Source: Tillandsia leiboldiana (taxonomy: Eukaryota > Streptophyta > Magnoliopsida > Poales > Bromeliaceae). From it: 64,000 bases of DNA. The translations under genes and the position numbers were made by a program. Location: positions 2,363,033 to 2,427,032 of the forward strand of contig CM055081.1 of the NCBI GenBank assembly GCA_029204045.2, given 5' to 3'. Below the pieces are notes generated by a model. It did no database searches. It was not told the origin of the DNA and worked only from the letters and a program-made list of their open reading frames with translations. Positions 36,787 through 47,535 of the stretch are shown here, one piece after another; position 1 is the first letter of the stretch, and the number at the start of each line of letters is the position of its first letter.

Positions 36787-37344
36787 TATAACACCCCTAG
36801 GATTTGAATGTCCTACATATAAGGTATAAATAGGACTAAACCTCTTAACCCAGCTAGAGCATTTTGTGTGGTGGCTAGGCCCAAGAGGTTAAGAGGGTTG
36901 AATAGAGTAGTTCTAGGATGGGTAACCCCTTGGGAAGTGGGGCGTCATAGTTGGTATCAAAGCCAAACACCAACCGAAAATATGAGATGAGTCTCAGCTG
37001 AGTGAGGGTTATATAGCGGGTAGAGAGCGGCTCCCTGGCAAATGACCGTTGTGGGTGGAGTGCAACTCCTCACAAGGTCAGCTAAGACTAACGAAACGAG
37101 TCTCACATCGCCTGGTACTTGTGAATGTGCCTGAGCCTGACGAGGACGTCAGGACTAAAAAGGGGGAGGAATGTAGCACCCCTAGGATTTGAATTAGTCC
37201 TATATATAAGGTATAAATAGGACAAACTCTTAACCCGACTATAGCATTTTGGGTGGTGGCTAGGCCCAAGAGGTTAAGAGGGTTGACCGTACTAGAGCTA
37301 GAGTAGTTCTAGGATAGGTGACCCCTGGGAAATAGGGCATCACA
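36787..37344 (+). mobile_element. Cassandra-like TRIM with 5S rRNA-like LTRs
   Basis: A 558-bp miniature LTR retrotransposon with perfect flanking duplications TAAAA (36782-36786 and 37345-37349). LTRs are 36787-36949 and 37172-37344. Both contain GGTTAAGAGGGTTG and GAGTAGTTCTAGGAT.GGT.ACC, which align to box A and box C of plant 5S rRNA, the hallmark of Cassandra elements. A primer-binding site TTGGTATCAAAGCC follows the left LTR (about 36951-36964) and a purine-rich tract AAAAAGGGGGAGGAA precedes the right one. There is no coding capacity, so it depended on proteins of other elements. The LTRs are shorter than I recall for Cassandra (240-350 bp) and have diverged, so it is old or a short variant. 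Confidence 0.85.
36951..36964 (+). other. Primer-binding site of the Cassandra-like TRIM
   Basis: TTGGTATCAAAGCC lies one base after the left LTR and resembles the complement of the 3' end of initiator tRNA-Met (TGGTATCAGAGCC). Confidence 0.8.
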
Positions 37345-37852
37345 TAAAATCTACAAAGATAGCAAAAAAGAAAGCGAGGGATAATCAAGATGAACTAGAT
37401 AAACGAGCGGCATGAACTAGATAAACGAGCGGCAGAGTATCCCTCTGTTGACCCATATGACGGTACAGGTGATGAATTTGATACTAATACCAGAGCCGCC
37501 ATGAAAGCATCTTTACAGGAAAGATAGCAGCAAGATGAAGTCCAAAGATAAAGAGCACAATTTAGGACTTCTCAGTTTGATGTCGATGGTGGATCTGGGT
37601 CTAGCTCTGTACCATCAGGTTTATCTCGAAGTGGTTCTGTTAGCCGCATGTTTGATAGATTAAAAAAATTGCCAAAAGAAAAAAAGTGGAAAAGTTCTAA
37701 ATATTATAGATATAGACCCAATGGCATTTCCTGCTCCAGATACTCAACAACAGCGCATAGATACAATGCTAAAAATAATATAAAAAAGGGAGAATTTGTC
37801 GAGCAATAGCAAAATTTTCTCACTTCAATCATGTTCCTTCCTATGTAGCAAG

Positions 37853-38498
37853 TGTTGGCTATTTATTTGTGCGTTGAAATAGGCCCAACTTCCTGCCCCA
37901 TGACAATAGGCCCAGGAAACTAATAAGTTGAGTTGGGTGCGCAATAAGTTGAGTGGGGCTGCAGTCCACAATAAACATAACGCCAAGAGGCGCAATAAAT
38001 AGACCAACGTCTAGGTAGGTTGAGTCCAGTCGAGACTCGTGGGCGCTGTGTCTATACGCTTTAAGTGAATTGGTTGCGTATTTCTAACAGCTCAAGCTTT
38101 TGGGATTAATGGTTAGCGCCAACGATCCGACAACTGGTATCAGAGCCAGTAGCACGGGTTTGATTCCCACACGATGCAGGTGTTGGGGGGGATTGTTAGC
38201 TATTTATTTGTGGGTTAAAATAGGCCCAACTTCCTGCCCCGTGACAATGGGCCCAGGAAACTAATAAGTTGAGTTGGGTGAGCCCAATAAGTTGAGTTGG
38301 GTGAGCCCAATAAGTTGAGTGGGGCTACGATCCACAATAGACCTAATGACAAGAGGCCCAACAATAGACCTAACGTCCAAGTGGGTTGAGCCCGGACGAG
38401 ATCCGTGGGCGTTGTGTCTGTACATTTTAAGTGAATTGGTTGCGTATTTCTAATAGCTCGAGTTTTTGGGATTAATAGTTAGCGCCAACGATCCGACA
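37853..38498 (+). mobile_element. Minimal TRIM: two LTRs, 61-bp internal region
   Basis: Perfect flanking duplications GCAAG (37848-37852 and 38499-38503). The LTRs at 37853-38132 (280 bp) and 38194-38498 (305 bp) run from TGTTGGCTATTTATTTG (right copy TGTTAGCTATTTATTTG) to CGATCCGACA. The length difference comes from extra units of a ~23-bp repeat (AATAAGTTGAGTTGGGTGAG). The internal region is only 38133-38193: PBS TGGTATCAGAGCCAG, a short GGTTTGATTCCCAC segment, and a G-run PPT (TGTTGGGGGGGATT) directly before the right LTR. It has no coding capacity. This is a complete reverse-transcription template with almost nothing between its signals. Confidence 0.92.
38135..38149 (+). other. Primer-binding site of the minimal TRIM
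   Basis: TGGTATCAGAGCCAG, two bases after the left LTR, complementary to the 3' end of initiator tRNA-Met. Confidence 0.9.
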
Positions 38499-39119
38499 GC
38501 AAGCTACCCATATTATAGATCAATGATCGCTACCGATCAAAATAAGGGTCCATGAGTTGAATCCCCAACGTCGTATGAGATCGTCGGCAAATACCTTGAT
38601 GCGAAGGTTAATGATATCCATGCATAGGTAAAAAACTTCAAACAACGGTGGGAGATGTATGGTGTTATCTTGATGTGTGATAGTTGGACATCACAGATAT
38701 ATTTGAGCATCATAAATTTTTTATTTTATTGCAATGACAAGGTGGTCTTCCACAAGTCGGTCGATGCGACCGGTCGATTTGAGGATGTTGATGACATATA
38801 TGCATTATTCAAGCAAGTTCTAGGTGAAGTTGGTGAGAAATATGTAGTACAGGTAGTATCAGACAATGATTTTTTTATTCCATATCATCCTTATCCTTAT
38901 GATATTGCAGTCCATATGCCAGAATAAGTGATTGATGTCGATCATATCCGCAATCCAATTGCATATACACATTGCGTACAACAATACAATGAGATATACC
39001 AGCAATATATGACTTTCCCACAGTGCCAGCAATATCTATACCAACATTGTCAAATAAATCTTATATCTGCACATTACAATATACCATATGATCTACCGCG
39101 ACAATCTATGTGGAATTAA

Positions 39120-40289
39120 GTAGTCATCTCTCTATAAATATATAAATTTAAATAATTATTGTACTTATGAATTTTATTATTATATTATTATTTCTATTCT
39201 CTATAAGATATAGTTGTACTTTATATATAAAAAAAATTACTAGTATGTTAATTGGTGAGTATAGTAAGTTATATATAGTCAATATTCATAATTATTTGAC
39301 TAAACCTTTCAAAACAATATTATAAGAATTTATTGGGAACAAAAAAATTTAAACAAAACCGTACCAGAGCGTGCCACTGGGAGGTCATGCGTATCCATTG
39401 ACACGCAAGCATGCCACGTATCGGCACGAAAGCGTGCCTGTGTCGTACCGTGTCAGGCGGACAACAGCACGCCTCCGTGCAACGACACTTTAATCCTTGA
39501 TTGTTGGGCAAATTACACTAGTCCCCAAAGTTCTAGCCAAGTTTCATCTTGGTCCTCGACCTTTTAAGTTCGATGTCAGTGATCCCTAAATTCTTAAAAG
39601 AGTTTCACTTGAGAGCTTACACATTATCATAAGATGGCAAATTATTGCCTACACCAAATGCATGTGTACATCTTCATAAGAGGCATTTCGACTTCTTCTC
39701 CCGCCACCTATTTCAATCCTACCATTCATTGAGTTGTAATCTTTTTTCTATATGGGCATGTTTGGGGTATGGGATTGGATTGGATAGAATAACAAGAACA
39801 TGATTGGATAGGATAACAAGAACATGATTGGACAGGATTGGATTGGATATATATAATTCCAATCCTGCATTTGGTGCAATACAGGATTAGTAAAGGATTG
39901 GATAAATTAATTCTATTTCTATCTTTGGTGTACGGAAGAGAATATGGATTGGACCTTTTTTTTACAAACTCCCTCCTACCCACCTCCCCCAGCCCCTAAC
40001 CCCACTCCTACTCCCCCTAAACCCCGACCCCCCACCCCCGGCACAATCTTTCTCAGCCCATTAATTTAAAAAAAAAAAAAAAAAACAATCTCACAACATG
40101 AATCATGCTTGTAAATCAAATACTTAATAATTGCATACAAGTAAACAAACACAAAATGACTAAATAATAGTAAATTAACAAAAAGAAGCTTACCTTATCA
40201 AATATTAAATTACCATAAATATGAGATTAACAATCACTAAAGTCCAGCTAAATCAAAACAACATATAAAGATCCAATTTAGCACTTGAT
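39120..40289. other. Intergenic; repeat fragments, no gene seen
   Basis: Includes a GC-richer block with inverted GGCACG...CGTGCC motifs (39360-39490), a segment similar to 24686-24800 (ACTAGTCCC, TTCATCTTGGTCC, 39500-39610), tandem GATTGGATAGGATAACAAGAACAT units (39770-39850) and a C-rich tract (39965-40045). No coding region. Open frames across the repeats are artefacts. Confidence 0.4.
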
Positions 40290-40780
40290 AGCGCATGGGT
40301 TTTGCTGAAAGCCCCCAAAAACACTATTTTAACACTTTGAAAAAGAAAAACAAATAAATACTCTAAACCCAATTTAGTCCACCCAAAATGGAAAGTGTAT
40401 TTCCTAAGGAAGTGTTTATGAATCAACGATCACAAACATATCTCATTCAAACTACCAATCACCGAAAACCCTCCCAAAAAGGGTAAATTTGGAGAAATCT
40501 AAAGCATCTACCCGCAATTAAATGAATCATTTTGCACAAATCATTTTGCACAACATAGCATGAGGGTTTTGCTAAAACCCCCCCCAAAAGAACATTTATT
40601 ACTTCCCAAAAACAAGAACAAATGAACACTCTAAATCAAACTTAGTCCACCATCATCCTCCAATTACTATCTCTTAAAAAGATTTTTTTTTTCAATCAGT
40701 GATCACAAGCCACTCACCAAAACTCCCCCTGGATCATTTAGCACAAAATGGCATCTAGGTTTTGCTAAAAGCCCCTAAAA
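40290..40780. repeat. Three degenerate tandem units (~190-265 bp)
   Basis: GCAT..GGGTTTTGCT.AAAGCCCC recurs near 40291, 40559 and 40750. Each time it is followed by ACTTCCCAAAAA.AAG.ACAAAT and then CTTAGTCCACC-like text. The copies are diverged. If the exon at 41095-41330 is real, these lie in its downstream intron. Confidence 0.55.
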
Positions 40781-41094
40781 TCCATTTACTTCCCAAAAAT
40801 AAGCACAAATAAAACGCACCTTAAGCTCACCCAAATTCCCATCAAATTGAAAAAAAAAAAAACAAAAAAAAAACAAAAAAAAAAAAAAAAACCCAAAAGA
40901 TGAGGCAAGATAACAAATATCCAGATCAAAAAGGCTCGGCAAAAAATCTTTCAATCCCACTTTTAGAGCGATCCAATCACTAGTTCCTGGAGAAAAAGAG
41001 CTCGATTTGCACTTAAAAAAGTAGTAAAAATCGGATCTTTAAGCGGGAATAGAGAGATTAGGGAGAAACAAAAGTGAGATTTGGAAGTTGTTTA

Positions 41095-41330
41095 CCTGAT
41101 AATCACACAACGGCAAAGTATAAGGATTTGGAGCGTCTCTGCCTGAGACTGCGTCGGCGGCGGTGCACCACGAAGATTGCGGGATCGTGAAGGCGCTAGG
41201 GTTTCGAAGCGTTGTAATATTCCAGACGATCTGGAACCCGTCGATGATGAGAATACTCGAGACGAGGATAGCGGATAGGGTGTTGGGTGGCTCGGATCGG
41301 GATTCTGTAGAGAATTGGAGCAATTTGGGG
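41095..41330 (-). CDS. Possible first exon of an unrecognised gene
   Basis: On the minus strand a frame that is open from upstream runs MLQFSTESRSEPPNTLSAIL ... NPYTLPLCDYQ and ends at a consensus donor CAG/GTAAAC (GT at 41094-41093). The stretch is GC-richer than its surroundings, with many CpG sites, as in plant first exons. I do not recognise the peptide, no second exon could be identified to the left, and a second frame is also open across it. It could equally be an untranslated exon or chance. Confidence 0.25.
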
Positions 41331-41509
41331 TGAGTTGGGAGAGAAATAAGGAGCTGTAGCGGGACAGAGGGGAATAGGGAGAAGGAGTAAGATAGGGGGG
41401 ATTTTTTTTAAATTAACCTTAAAAACTTTTAATATTTGCAAATTAATCCTTTGGAAAAAAAAATTTGCAAAAGTAATCCTATTTTTCCCAGCAGGGCGCC
41501 ACAGAGGCG

Positions 41510-41680
41510 GGATGACCTAAAGGCACTGTCGAAGACGCTGAATGAATCAGCGCAAGACGCTGAATGAATCAGCGCCTTCATAATATATGCTGAAGGCGCT
41601 GAGGACTTGGCCAATTTTCGCAAAAATTGGCTAAATCCTGAGATATAACTGCTAAAGGTGTTGAATAGTTCAGCGCCTTT
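41510..41680. repeat. Clustered TCAGCGCC/GGCGCTGA motifs and hairpin
   Basis: A 23-bp unit around ACGCTGAATGAATCAGCGC is repeated in tandem (about 41530-41575). Four further GGCGCTGA or TCAGCGCC copies lie within 150 bp. A perfect foldback GCCAATTTT-CG-CAAAAATTGGC occupies about 41609-41631. The block lies just outside the left end of the hAT element. Confidence 0.55.
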
Positions 41681-41905
41681 AACATCATATGTTAGGGTAT
41701 AAGTTAGGGATGTAATGTCGGCCGTGCCGGGCTGGCACGGCCCACATTAAGCGGGACGATTCCATCCATGGTTCGGTCAGGCTCGATCCGGTTACAAATC
41801 TGGGCTGTAACGGGCCGTGATATTTTTTCAAAGGAGAAGGCCCGGCCCGGCTCCTTGTCCCGCCCAGCACGGGTCAGGCCGGGCCGGACTTTGTGCCAGT
41901 CCAGT

Positions 41906-42649
41906 TTTTTTTCTTCATTTTTTTTTTCTTTTTTTTTCGTATTTTTTTTCTAAAAAATATATATTTTTTAAATAAAAGACAACTCGTTTTTAAATTATAA
42001 TTTTTACTTTACACAATTATACCTAACTGTTTAAAACTATTTTAAAAATTTTATAAATTTTAAAAAAAACTAAAATACCAACAATAAATTTTAACTTTTT
42101 AATATTATTAATTTTTAATATTATATAAAATTTAAAACTTTAGAGATCAATAATTTTAACTTTTTAATTATATAAATTTTTTAACTTACATTTCTTTGAC
42201 CAATAGCCAACTTTAATATTAAATTAATATTATATTTTTTTCATAATTTTTACTATTTCAAGAGAAATTAATATTCTAAACAAATAATAATTATGAAAAA
42301 TATATAAATTTTGAATTAATCATATTACATAATTACATTAAAGGAAAGTAAAAAAAAAAAATGTAAAAAATTAAAAATTTATTTGAATAAAACGACATGA
42401 TTTACAAAGCCAACTAGCAAACAATACAAAAAAATAAAAAATAAAAAAAATAAAAAAAAAATAACAACATTATTTTCTCTTCATTACATCATTTTTTATT
42501 TTTTTTTTAAAAAAAACACCTAATAAAGAGTGTACTAAATAAAAAAAGTGAGGCACAACGAGTAATAGCCGACAACGAGGAGTCGGGAAAATTGCACTCT
42601 AGCTTGCCGCAAGTGTTGGTTTATTTTTAGGTAGTTGATTCTGTTTTAT
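41906..42649. other. AT-rich sub-terminal part of the hAT element
   Basis: Almost pure A/T sequence between the transposase 3' end and the GC-rich left terminus. No other feature was seen. Confidence 0.4.
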
Positions 42650-44680
42650 TTGAAAATGTAGACTCATGGCCATCTTTATCTTGTATTCTTAATTCTGCGG
42701 CTCATCAATCTTTTAAGCAAACTAAAACCTCGACCGCATCCTTCTTAAGTTGAGTTCTGTAATCATCTAGTATTCTTCCACCTGCATTAAAAGTAGACTT
42801 CGATCCCACCGTTGAAATCTACACAGTTAGTAGTCAACGTGTCATGACAGAAAGCACAGGATATGTACTTTCATATGTTTTCCACCATGCTAAAATATAT
42901 TACTTTTCTAATTCATCTTGGTTGAAAAGATTTGAAAAACCAGTTTGCAAGTAAAACTGAAGTTCGTTAAAAGAAGTTACATTATTGAAATCAGTTTGTT
43001 TTGTTTTCTTACCAAAGATAAAAGCATATTTTTATTATTTTTGCCACTATTACTACTACTGCTTTGTAATTGTGAAGAACATGGCCGCTTACTATCCGAA
43101 GCAGCTGCATAAATACTATATATTTGATATAAAGAATTATATACTATTTGAAAAATATTTTTCTCACTTGAATAATTTGTTGAATTAATTTCCAAAAATT
43201 CATTATAATTTGTAAGAGCAATTTCTACTCTATTTAATTTAATTCTAGGATCCATTAAAGAGGCCAAAAGAGGTACAATCGAAATTTCTTTCTAATATTC
43301 ATCAAATTTGGATTCCATGAAAAAAATAATTTGAGATAAAACAGGGGAATTCCTATATTTAGCAAAATGACTACTCATAAGTAAAATTTGATTAAGAAAA
43401 TGACATGAAGTAGGATAATACACACCGGACAAAAGTTTGCTTGACTCATATAATAGTTGTAAAAAAACCATAATAATTTGGTCAATATCCCATTCTTCAT
43501 TAGTTTTGGGATAATGTTGCATTCTTTCATTTCAAAAAATAGATAAAATATTTCTATACTCATAACAATATTGCAACATTTTATATGTGAAAGTTCATCA
43601 GTGTTGAATATCAAAAATAATTTTTTTTGTATTTTTGGTCCAATTGTCTACATATTTTTTAAAATCTTATTTTTTTGGACCAGAACTATGAATAAATATA
43701 ATGCAATCTTTTAATTTTTTTATGTGCAGACTAATTATTTTTAAACCCTTATGTACACATAAATTTATAATATGATATGCACATTTATTATGAAATAACT
43801 TTTTATCTAAAATGGGATACAAATTATTTTTCAAAATTTGAACTGTTATTCCATTACTGCTAGTATTATCAAAACTAATTGAAAAAAATGGTTAATTTTA
43901 TAAATTTGTAAAATATTTTTAATCGCTTGAGCAATATGAGTATCAGTGTGTGAAAACTCGAGTTCTTGAAAATCAATAATTCATTTTTGTAATATCCAGA
44001 TATAATCAATCCAATATGGAGAAACACATATAAAACTACGGTCATTTCGAGATGTCCAAATATCAGAAGTGAAATTTTTGAATTCAAATTTTCTAAAATA
44101 TAAATTATATTTTGTCTATATTCAAGAAATACTTTTACCGAGTCTTTACGACTAGTATTTCGAAAAGTTTTTTTATATGCGGGATTTAAAGTTGTTTTCA
44201 CATAATATTCAAAATATAGACATTCGGCGAATGTATATGGTTGCTCTAGTCCTACAATATATAAAGCAAGTTCTCTTCTATTGCGTTTATGAGAATATTG
44301 GAATGTACTAACTCCACTAGAAATAAAAGCAAATTGTAATTATTTTATTTCTTTACCTTCTTTTGCAAGGTGTTTCTGCATACGTCGATTAAGATGACCT
44401 ATGCTACCAGAACTATCACAACAATAATGAGCTTCACATACTGTACAAACAGCTCGCAAACCTTGTCTTTCAATTTCTTTGATATTGAAATATTTTCATA
44501 CTTCGCTTGTTCTTCGTTTAGACGCTTTTTTAGAACTTGCGTCTAAATTTTGTTGAGGTTGCGAGCTGTCACCACCTTATGTAGAGCCACTCGTTGTAGG
44601 TTCTGATTGATTACTAATATAATACTTAGAAGTATAATCAGTACAAGAAAAATTATTATAAGAAAATTCATCTGACATTG
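42650..44680 (-). pseudogene. hAT transposase (BED finger, DUF4413, hATC), degenerate
   Basis: The minus strand starts MSDEFSYNNFS near 44680, followed by a Ser/Gln-rich segment. A BED-type finger is near 44470-44370 (CTVCEAHYCC, then GHLNRRMQKHL). The core follows: LNPAYKKTFRNTSR, FEYRQNIIY and NSKISL (44200-43870). Next is the RNase-like/DUF4413 part: KLLSGVYYPTS, LMSSHFAKYRNSPVLS and LASLMDPRIKLN (43520-42980). The hATC dimerisation region near 42870-42730 reads ILAWWKT, YPVLS and FNAGGRILDDYRTQL. Many stops and frameshifts separate the pieces, so no full frame exists. The order and motifs match Ac-like plant hAT transposases. Upstream (44680-45279) is AT-rich element sequence. Confidence 0.82.
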
Positions 44681-45498
44681 TTATAAAAAATAAACACAAA
44701 AAGACTAAAAAATAATTAAATAAAAAATATTTGAAAAAAAAATGAAAAATTAAACCGTAAAAAATTAAATATTGTTTTGAAATTGAGATTTTGTATGGTG
44801 AGATTGTAGAGAGATTTTGTAAAAAAAAAATGTTGAAAAAATTTAAAAAATTTGTAAAGTAAATTTGAGAGAAAGAAAATTTTATATGAAAAGTTTGAAA
44901 GAAAAAAGAATTAGTGTCTATAGAAGAAAATGAATAAAAAATTAGTTATTGACATGAATTTGAAGATTTGTAGAAGTATTTATAGTTGTAAAAAAAATAA
45001 TTTTTTAAAAAAATATAAAAATTTTTTAAATTTTTTTTGACCAAAATATCCTTTCTAACATTCAAAAATTTGAATGTTAGTGAGGATATTCTAATTATTT
45101 TAACTAAAAATATTTTTTCTAATTTTTTATAATTCAAATAGTTCTCAAAAGTCAAGTCTCAACGGCTCAACATGTTCAACCGTTGGGGTTTAGCCTTTTC
45201 CCAAGGGTCTGCCACTTGGGAAAGGTTTATAAGGCCTGGCTCTATAGGCTACAATACTCTTCTCTTGGGCCTCATTTTATGTCACACTCTGAGTCCGTCA
45301 ATTTGGTCAATTCGGGCACGTGCACAGACTGCCGAACAGATAGAGTCCAAGGCGTACACGAAGCCAGTGTATGACAATGAACGAGAAAGCATTCATACAA
45401 CATCTCAAAGAGGGTATCGAAAAGCGAGAAATGTAAACCTAACTATTATAACATTCGAACATTCACATTTCATCTTTACATACATTCCACAACTTTAA

Positions 45499-46594
45499 GG
45501 CAGCGTTTGGTTGGGGGATAAAGGGGGAATAACCCCCTTTATCCCCCTATTCTTGCCAAACACCATACAAAAAAGGCAGGGGATAAATTTTTTTTTTATC
45601 CCCTTCTTAACGGGTTATTCTAGGATAACCCGTTAAGATTTATCCCATAGGGGAGCCGGAATAGTGGAATAAGGGGGGCAGGGATTAAATTTTTTCACTT
45701 TAATTTTCAATACAAAAACTTTCAATACAAAAAATTAAATTTAAAAATATAATATTTAAATTTTTAATTTTAAAATTTTAAAATTACGATTTAATTTTCA
45801 AATTTTAAAATTTTAAAATTGAATTTGAATTATAAAATTTTAAATTTTCAATTTTAAAATTTTAAAATTTTAATGCGAAATTTTAAATTATAAATTTTAA
45901 ATTTCAAATTTGAATTTGAATTTTAAAATTTTAAAATTTGAATGTGAAATTTTAAATTTAAAATTTCAAATTAAAAAATTTCAAATATAAATTTTAAAAT
46001 TTAAAATTTAAAATTATAATTTACAATTAAATTTTTAAAATTCAAAATTTAAAATAAAATTTGAAAATTAAAATTTAAAATTAAAGTTTAAAATTAAAAT
46101 TTAAAATTTAAAATTAAAATTTAAAATTAAAGTTTTAAATTAAAATTAAAATTTATAATTTATAATTTATAATTAAAATTAAAATTAAAATTTATAATTT
46201 AAAATTTATAATTTTTAAAATTCATTTGCACTTTCATTTTTAAAATTTGCAGTAAAATATACTATAAAATAAAAATTATTATTTTTTTAGGTAAGATATA
46301 ATTTATTACTTATAATTAAATTGCTTCAAATTAAATATAATTTTTAAATTAATTTTCTTACAAAAAAAAAGATAAGGGCAAAGTTGGCATTTTGAAAAAA
46401 ATTCTATCTTCTTTTTTCACTATCCTCCACTATTCCATAATTTCAACCAAACACTATTTTAGCTATTCCAGAGAATATCAACTTTTCAACCAAACGCAAT
46501 TTAACTTTTATACTTCTTTATCCCGGAATAGCAAGCTATCCCAGGTATAAAAAAATTTATACCTCAGAAATTAATCCCCGAACCAAACGGGGCC
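45499..46594. mobile_element. Harbinger-type MITE, TSD TAA (1,096 bp)
   Basis: The ends GGCAGCGTTTGGTTGGGGGA and TCCCCGAACCAAACGGGGCC are inverted repeats, flanked by TAA on both sides (45496-45498 and 46595-46597), the PIF/Harbinger target. The interior is almost entirely A/T with many AAATTTTAAA stretches and no coding capacity. The TIR matches the right end of the Harbinger element at 31678, so that element's family is a plausible source of transposase. Confidence 0.88.
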
Positions 46595-47535
46595 TAAATA
46601 TTTACATTTTCATCTTCCAAAATAAAACCTTTGCAAGTTCTCTCTCAAAATGAAAAGCAACTCTTTCGCTATCAAGGGTGACCTATACCCGAGGCCACTA
46701 TCTAGGGCACGATGCCCATGCCAGGATCTTGCGCCGTTGCGCACAGTGAGGGCTCTGCAACAACATGGGGTGAGAACTAAAAGAAGTTCCCGGCGAGTTC
46801 GGCCCCGATTTGAGCGCCTTTCCCACTAGGACTAAGCAAGGCATAAGTAGATAATAAAGAAAAGCAGAAAACTACTGTACTATGCAATATAAAGAAGTCA
46901 TTGCTCTATGCCTTGGTACAATACATCAAACTCAAATCTATATAAATGACTCAATGGTTCATAAATTCAATAATCCTGCTCGGCAATTGCTGGGCCCGAT
47001 TCACAACTAAACCAGGAGGGGAGATACGCCCTCGACCCAGCCTGGCCGTCTAAGGGGAGATACGCCCTCGACCCACACAATGACACTCCTGAGTATGCTG
47101 CTTGTGGAGGAGCGACCTCCACAAGCTGTACAGACTATGTGAGTATGATCTCGTCCTATAATCTTAAGAACGCACCAAATCACAACGACGCTAACCCAGG
47201 AATACTATCAACCCTAGCGTCCAATCACATCTATGGCTCTATGCAATGCTAATGCAGCCAATCTATAGGACTTATCCTATCACAATGACACTACTCTGGG
47301 AAAACAACCATCCCTAGTGCCTGACCCAATCTAGGGTGTTGTACAGTACTAATATAGCTATCACTCTACATATAATAAATGACACTCGATTTATGTTGTC
47401 ATCATTAGGTTCTGTTCAACCCTATGTTGTCACCTAGTTTTTAATAATTGTTTTACTAAGTTCCACACTAGCCTTTCATACACACTAGGGTTTGTCTCTA
47501 AATGACCCAATTCTCATCCCTTCCACCTTTGGATC
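46595..47535. other. Gypsy LTR sequence between nested insertions
   Basis: Non-coding LTR text. GGAGATACGCCCTCGACCCA is repeated at about 47020 and 47055, and two near-copies of an ~85-bp unit (CAATG(C/A)TAAT..AGC..TC...TATCACAA) lie at 47200-47370. Confidence 0.4.

Larger units (their letters stand above)
36571..39119 (+). pseudogene. hAT transposase remnant (BED finger + DUF659)
   Basis: It begins MPLKKTEDYGWQHEQM, then CNYC...GGGVTRLKKHI...SEVAKCPKVP, a BED-type zinc finger of plant hAT transposases with two in-frame stops in it. After the first inserted TRIM, an acidic/basic linker follows (37350-37750). After the second TRIM, the DUF659 core appears: ATDQNKGPW, PTSYEIVGKYLD, YGVILMCDSWT, INFLFYCNDKVVFHKSV and YVVQVVSDND (38500-38870). 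The catalytic remainder and the hATC dimerisation domain are missing: the frame passes to a Tyr/Gln-rich tail ending at 39119. The gene is thus truncated, stopped and twice interrupted. Confidence 0.78.

Noticed and set aside
36860..36949. 5S rRNA gene
   Set aside because: The similarity covers only the box A to box C region, occurs in both LTRs and is bounded by LTR ends, PBS and target duplication; it is a Cassandra-like LTR, not a 5S gene.
40290..40780. CRISPR-like or satellite array
   Set aside because: Only three diverged units with unequal spacing, and the sequence is plant nuclear DNA.
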